Part shown: positions 60,344 to 64,000 of the stretch, one piece after another
Position numbering within the stretch: the first letter of the stretch is position 1
Layout: each line of letters begins with the position of its first letter
From: an uncultured Oscillospiraceae bacterium
GTDB taxonomy: Bacteria; Bacillota; Clostridia; Oscillospirales; Ruminococcaceae
NCBI GenBank assembly: GCA_910588145.1
Contig: CAJUPO010000010.1
Coordinates: 11,165-75,164, forward strand
DNA length: 64,000 nucleotides
Direction of reading: 5' to 3'
Program-made: the position numbers and the translations under genes
The notes under the pieces: model-generated
What the model was told of the DNA's origin: nothing
Seen by the model: only the letters and a program-made list of their open reading frames with translations
Databases searched by the model: none

Positions 60344-61207
60344 ATGGATATATCAAATAATACCCGTGCAAGAGTGCTAATTGACGCACTGCCTTATATA
60401 CAGAAATATAACAATAAGGTGGTTGTTGTAAAGTACGGCGGAAACGCTATGACAAATGATGATTTAAAACAGGCTGTAATGAGCGATATTGTACTTCTTT
60501 CGCTGGTGGGAATAAAGGTTGTCCTTGTTCACGGCGGAGGCCCTGAGATCAGCGATATGCTTAAAAGGCTGAATATAGAAAGCAGATTTATCAACGGTCT
60601 GAGATATACTGATAAGGAAACTGTCGATGTTGTTAAAATGGTTCTTGCCGGAAAGGTAAATAAAGAGCTTGTTTCACTTCTTGCAGAGCATAAGGGGAAT
60701 GCCATTGGGCTGTGCGGCATTGACGGAAAAATGCTGGTTGCCGAAAGGGCCGAGGGTGAAAACGGAGAAGATTTAGGCTATGTAGGGAATGTAGTTAAGG
60801 TTAATACCAAGCCTATTACGGACGCCCTTAACAATGGATGCGTGCCTGTTATTGCAACTGTTGCATGCGGTGAGGACGGACAGACATATAATATAAATGC
60901 GGATACTGCTGCTTCAAGGATTGCCGCTGAGCTGGGTGCGGAAAATCTTATTCTTATGACGGATATAGCCGGACTTCTCAGAAACAAGGAGGATCCGACT
61001 ACTCTTATACCTTTTGTAAACGTAAGCGAGGTTCCGTTTATGAAACGTCAGGGTATTATTTCCGGAGGAATGATTCCGAAAATAGACTGCTGTGTTGAAG
61101 CGGTAAGAAGAGGCGTCAGAAAAACTTCAATAATAGACGGACGTATTCCTCATTCGATTCTTATTGAAATTCTTTCGAATGAGGGAATCGGTACTCAGTT
61201 TAAATAA
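60344..61207 (+). CDS. argB: Acetylglutamate kinase
   Basis: 287 aa. Phosphorylates N-acetylglutamate. It has the amino-acid-kinase motifs VVKYGGNAM, VLVHGGGPEIS, and GGMIPKIDCC, plus NINADTAASRIAAEL. The N-terminal ~20-residue helix (ISNNTRARVLIDALPYIQKY) resembles the arginine-sensitive hexameric type, so feedback inhibition by arginine is likely. GGAGC is upstream of the ATG. Confidence 0.95.
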   Translation: MDISNNTRARVLIDALPYIQKYNNKVVVVKYGGNAMTNDDLKQAVMSDIVLLSLVGIKVVLVHGGGPEISDMLKRLNIESRFINGLRYTDKETVDVVKMVLAGKVNKELVSLLAEHKGNAIGLCGIDGKMLVAERAEGENGEDLGYVGNVVKVNTKPITDALNNGCVPVIATVACGEDGQTYNINADTAASRIAAELGAENLILMTDIAGLLRNKEDPTTLIPFVNVSEVPFMKRQGIISGGMIPKIDCCVEAVRRGVRKTSIIDGRIPHSILIEILSNEGIGTQFK

Positions 61208-61208
61208 T

Positions 61209-61616
61209 ATGGAAAAAATAGTTCTTGCTGTTCCTGTTTTTATAGGAGCAATACTGGCGCTGTCGGGCATTATCCTTATGGTTTATAGGAGTAAATCAGG
61301 AATATCAGTAACAGGAGTAATTACTGATATTGCACGTACTGAAAGAAAGTACTCCAGAGTAAGGATAAATCTTGAAGCCCCGGTGGTGCAGTATACAATT
61401 AACGGCGAGATTATTACGGCGGTATCATCTAAGTTTTTTGCTGAAGGGGTATACAGCTTTAAACGGGGAAAGCCAATCAGCATTAGAGTAAGCTCCGGGA
61501 ATAACCGTAAGTTTGTTCCGGAAGAGAGAAGCGGGGCGGCAGAAAAAATACTTATAACCTGCGGTCTTATGATGGTTCTGGGGTGCGTGACAATGATTTT
61601 CAGATACTGCCTGTAA
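61209..61616 (+). CDS. DUF3592-like small membrane protein in the arginine operon
   Basis: 135 aa. It starts at ATG 61209, 1 nt after the argB stop, without a visible ribosome site, so it may depend on coupling to argB. TM helices at about 3-27 and 111-131 flank a ~75-residue beta-rich domain (VTGVITDIARTERKY, APVVQYTINGEIITAVSS, GKPISIRVSS), like DUF3592. Both ends of the protein are in or near the membrane, with the domain between. It is 17 nt before argD. The role in arginine metabolism is unknown and may be only chance placement. Confidence 0.7.
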   Translation: MEKIVLAVPVFIGAILALSGIILMVYRSKSGISVTGVITDIARTERKYSRVRINLEAPVVQYTINGEIITAVSSKFFAEGVYSFKRGKPISIRVSSGNNRKFVPEERSGAAEKILITCGLMMVLGCVTMIFRYCL

Positions 61617-61633
61617 AGGAGAGTCAGAATAAT

Positions 61634-62797
61634 ATGAACACAATTGAGGAATTTAATAAAAGCGTTATGCATACTTACGGACGTTTTGACTTGGTAGTCG
61701 AAAAGGGCAGCGACAGAGTGTGTACAGACGAAAACGGTAAGGAATATATCGATTTCGGCAGCGGTATAGGAACAAATTCTCTCGGCTTCTGCGACGAAAA
61801 ATGGGCGGACGCAGTTTGCAGTCAGGTAAGAGCCGTTCAGCATACTTCAAATTATTACTATACAAAAATTCAGGCGCAATTTGCCGGTGCGCTCTGCAAT
61901 ACGGCAGGATATTCAAAGGTGTTTTTCGGCAACTCAGGTGCGGAAGCAAATGAATGCGCAATAAAAATTGCCAGAAAATACAGCTTTGACAAATACGGAA
62001 AAGGAAGGCACAAGATTATTACACTTGTAAATTCTTTTCACGGAAGAACTCTCTGTACCCTTTCAGCTACGGGTCAGGAGGCTTTTCACAATTACTTTTT
62101 CCCGTTCGTTGAGGGATTTGACTATGCTAAGGCTAATGATATTGAGGACCTTAAGGCAAAGCTTGACGGAGCTTGTGCTGTAATGCTCGAATTTGTTCAG
62201 GGCGAGGGCGGAGTTATTGCTCTTGATAAGGAATATGTTAAGCAGGTATGTGAAATATGCCATGAAAATGATATACTGCTGATTGCAGACGAGGTGCAGA
62301 CCGGCGTTGGAAGAACCGGTAGATTTCTTGCGTCAGAGCATTACGGCGTTCACCCTGATATAACAACTCTTGCTAAGGGTCTTGCCGGAGGAGTACCGGT
62401 AGGCGCTTGTATGGCAGATGAGAAGTGTGCTGAGGTTCTTACAAAGGGAACTCACGGTTCAACCTTTGGAGGAAATCCTATAGCCTGTGCCGGAGGTAAA
62501 GCCGTAATTGAACGTGTAACCGCTGACGGATTCCTTAAAGAAGTTGAGGAAAAGGGCAGATATTTTAAGGAAAAGCTTGAAGCTGTTGATGAAGTAGAAA
62601 GCGTAAGCGGACTGGGGCTTATGATAGGCATTAAGCTTAAAACCAAGAGCGCCGCAGATGTTGTTTCAGCTGCCCTTGAAAGGGGACTGCTGCTTCTTAT
62701 GGCTAAGGAGAAGGTAAGACTGCTGCCGCCTTTAAATATTACATACGATGAAATAGACAGGGGCTTAAATATATTGACAGAAATACTTAATGCCTGA
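61634..62797 (+). CDS. argD: Acetylornithine aminotransferase
   Basis: 387 aa from the ATG at 61634 (AAAGGAGA ~11 nt upstream). A class III PLP aminotransferase making N-acetylornithine from the semialdehyde and glutamate. Motifs: SGIGTNSLGF, FGNSGAEANECAIKIARK, SFHGRTLCTLSATG, LLIADEVQTGVGRTG and TLAKGLAGGVPVGA (PLP Lys). GSTFGGNPIACA follows. It could act also on succinyl-DAP, as many ArgD do. Confidence 0.95.
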   Translation: MNTIEEFNKSVMHTYGRFDLVVEKGSDRVCTDENGKEYIDFGSGIGTNSLGFCDEKWADAVCSQVRAVQHTSNYYYTKIQAQFAGALCNTAGYSKVFFGNSGAEANECAIKIARKYSFDKYGKGRHKIITLVNSFHGRTLCTLSATGQEAFHNYFFPFVEGFDYAKANDIEDLKAKLDGACAVMLEFVQGEGGVIALDKEYVKQVCEICHENDILLIADEVQTGVGRTGRFLASEHYGVHPDITTLAKGLAGGVPVGACMADEKCAEVLTKGTHGSTFGGNPIACAGGKAVIERVTADGFLKEVEEKGRYFKEKLEAVDEVESVSGLGLMIGIKLKTKSAADVVSAALERGLLLLMAKEKVRLLPPLNITYDEIDRGLNILTEILNA

Positions 62798-62829
62798 GGG
62801 CAATTTAATCTTGAAAGGATAAGAAAATA

Positions 62830-63732
62830 ATGAAACATCTTTTAAAAATGCTGGATCTCAGCCAAGATGAAATACTTGATATTCTCAATTTGGCGGATCA
62901 GCTTAAATATGAACTTAAACATGGAATACCTCACCCGCACCTTAAGGGTAAATCACTGGGCATGATATTTCAGAAAGCTTCGACCCGTACACGTGTTTCC
63001 TTTGAAACAGGTATGTATCAGCTTGGAGGCTATCCGCTGTTTCTTTCGGCAAATGATCTTCAGATAGGCCGAGGTGAACCGGTTCAGGATACTGCACGTG
63101 TTTTGTCACGCTATATTGACGGAATTATGATCCGTACCTTTGACCAAAAAGAGGTTGAATCCCTTGCAGAGTACGGCGATGTTCCTATAATAAACGGTCT
63201 TACAGACTTTTCACACCCTTGTCAGGTGCTGGCTGACCTTATGACTATACGTGAGTTTAAGGGCAGCTTTGACGGGCTTAAAATGTGCTATATCGGTGAC
63301 GGTAATAACATGGCAAATTCTCTTATTGTGGGCGGATTAAAGGTTGGAATGTCTGTTTCCGCTGCAACTCCCGCAGGTTACCGTCCGGCGAATGAGGTAA
63401 TGGAGTTTGCTTCCGGTTATGACTGTTTTGAAATTACCGATGATCCTAAGAAAGCTGCTGAAAAGGCTGATGTTATACTTACAGACGTATGGGCTTCAAT
63501 GGGACAGGAGAGCGAAGCTGAGGAACGCCGTAAAGCATTTGCAGGTTATCAGATAAATGATGAAATTATGGCGCTTGCGAATCCTGAGGCGCTTGTTATG
63601 CACTGTCTGCCTGCACATCGTGAAGAGGAAATCACAAGCAAGGTGTTTGAGGAACACGCAAAGGAAATTTTTGAAGAAGCTGAAAACCGTCTGCATGCAC
63701 AGAAAGCAGTTATGGTTAAGCTCATGGCATAA
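62830..63732 (+). CDS. argF: Ornithine carbamoyltransferase
   Basis: 300 aa. Carbamoyl phosphate + ornithine to citrulline. The carbamoyl-phosphate site is KASTRTRVSFE, ornithine contacts are in DFSHPCQVLADL, and HCLPAHREEEI carries the catalytic Cys-Leu-Pro. AAAGGAT lies 9 nt before the ATG. It is the last gene of the arginine cluster. With argG/H/C/J/B/D it gives the complete route from glutamate; carAB is not in the window. Confidence 0.96.
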   Translation: MKHLLKMLDLSQDEILDILNLADQLKYELKHGIPHPHLKGKSLGMIFQKASTRTRVSFETGMYQLGGYPLFLSANDLQIGRGEPVQDTARVLSRYIDGIMIRTFDQKEVESLAEYGDVPIINGLTDFSHPCQVLADLMTIREFKGSFDGLKMCYIGDGNNMANSLIVGGLKVGMSVSAATPAGYRPANEVMEFASGYDCFEITDDPKKAAEKADVILTDVWASMGQESEAEERRKAFAGYQINDEIMALANPEALVMHCLPAHREEEITSKVFEEHAKEIFEEAENRLHAQKAVMVKLMA

Positions 63733-63735
63733 GCC

Positions 63736-63771
63736 AAAAGGGGGCAATTTGATAAAATTGCTCCCTTTTTT
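63736..63771 (+). terminator. Strong terminator of the arginine operon
   Basis: A 15-bp stem with one G-U (63736-63750 with 63755-63769), a GATA loop and TTTTTT. Confidence 0.9.
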
Positions 63772-63817
63772 GTAGTATTTGTATAAAATTTATTTAAAAA
63801 TATGTCTAAAAGTTGGC

Positions 63818-63846
63818 TTGACAAAGGCGAAAAAACATGATATAAT
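63818..63846 (+). promoter_or_regulatory. Strong promoter, first of a tandem pair
   Basis: TTGACA (63818-63823), a 17-bp spacer and TATAAT (63841-63846), with TGA just before the -10. The region from -35 to AATAAAGCTGTC is nearly repeated 109 bp downstream. No gene follows within the window; an rRNA operon just outside is the best guess. Confidence 0.8.
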
Positions 63847-63926
63847 AATAAAGCTGTCAGAGAGTGGCAAAGTATGAAGAAAGATCACCTACTTTGGGAA
63901 AAGTTTTAGGAATCTGAAAAAAATAC

Positions 63927-63955
63927 TTGACAAAGCTCGAAGAAAGTGATATAAT
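63927..63955 (+). promoter_or_regulatory. Strong promoter, second of a tandem pair
   Basis: TTGACA (63927-63932), a 17-bp spacer and TATAAT (63950-63955), TGA before the -10, then AATAAAGCTGTC as in the first copy. A purine-rich leader (GAGAGAGAGCGGAAGAG) runs to the window end. Confidence 0.85.
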
Positions 63956-64000
63956 AATAAAGCTGTCGAACGAGAGAGAGCGGAAGAGAAAAAGAGAAAA

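Noticed and set aside
1..64000. Mobile elements, prophage, CRISPR array, toxin-antitoxin or defence genes
   Set aside because: I found no transposase, integrase, phage structural gene, regularly spaced repeats or known defence motif; gene order is typical of a core chromosome.
1..64000. tRNA or rRNA genes inside the window
   Set aside because: No cloverleaf or rRNA sequence was recognised in any intergenic stretch; the rRNA suggestion at the right end rests only on promoters.

Overview
This window looks like chromosomal DNA from a low-to-mid GC Gram-positive anaerobe of the class Clostridia, most likely a Ruminococcus-type gut bacterium (Oscillospiraceae). That is inferred from a GH5 cellulase with duplicated accessory modules, BspA-type leucine-rich-repeat surface proteins, spoIID, a darA-holB-ricT cluster, pyruvate phosphate dikinase, T-box and CIRCE regulation, and frequent TTG starts behind strong AGGAGG-type ribosome sites. 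I see no prophage, IS element, CRISPR array or complete RNA gene. Nearly all the DNA is housekeeping operons separated by clear promoters and terminators.

Layout. 1-5.8 kb: the end of a phospholipase-C-like/TadA fusion, glmS, and two coupled LRR membrane proteins. 5.8-8.1 kb: a MATE exporter and a divergent AraC regulator. 8.2-11.1 kb: a cysteine T-box leader driving cysE, an aromatic-acid-exporter-like gene and cysS. 11.1-12.9 kb: two exported cyclophilins. 13-15.7 kb: murA, walJ and rlmH. 15.8-19.5 kb: pssA, psd and a membrane-anchored GH5 cellulase in one overlapping operon. 19.5-22.8 kb, minus strand: ppk and spoIID. 22.9-33.3 kb: citrate synthase, a lipoprotein with a two-component system, yqhQ-like, prmC, recA, recX, rimO and pgsA. 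33.4-38.2 kb: an XRE-desulfoferrodoxin fusion, then minus-strand queH, an amidase-like gene, htpG behind a perfect CIRCE, and vanY. 38.2-42.1 kb: a sigma-region-4 protein, an Orn/Lys/Arg decarboxylase, darA, holB and ricT. 42.2-44.9 kb: ppdK on the minus strand. 45.1-50.7 kb: glmU, pth and mfd. 50.8-54.9 kb: a Thr-rich surface protein, then a YdjI-YdjG-TPM trio. 55-63.7 kb: argG, argH, orf, argC, argJ, argB, orf, argD and argF. The last 200 bases hold two near-identical strong promoters, probably those of an rRNA operon just outside the window.

How the genes work together. The arg cluster takes glutamate to arginine through the ArgJ acetyl cycle, with repeated operator-like motifs at its promoter. 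The T-box couples cysteine synthesis to tRNA-Cys charging. GlmS, GlmU and MurA all feed peptidoglycan precursor synthesis. PssA, Psd and PgsA make phospholipids. RecA/RecX and Mfd serve DNA repair.

Items most worth following: the XRE-desulfoferrodoxin protein that lacks one iron ligand; a perfect 59-bp tandem duplication that changed the C-terminus of an amidase gene and uncoupled it from queH; a psp-like YdjI/G/H trio without a local pspA; a cellulase inside the phospholipid operon; and a hairpin that may bridge the distant Shine-Dalgarno and the start codon of glmS. All identifications come from reading motifs by eye; no database search was run.
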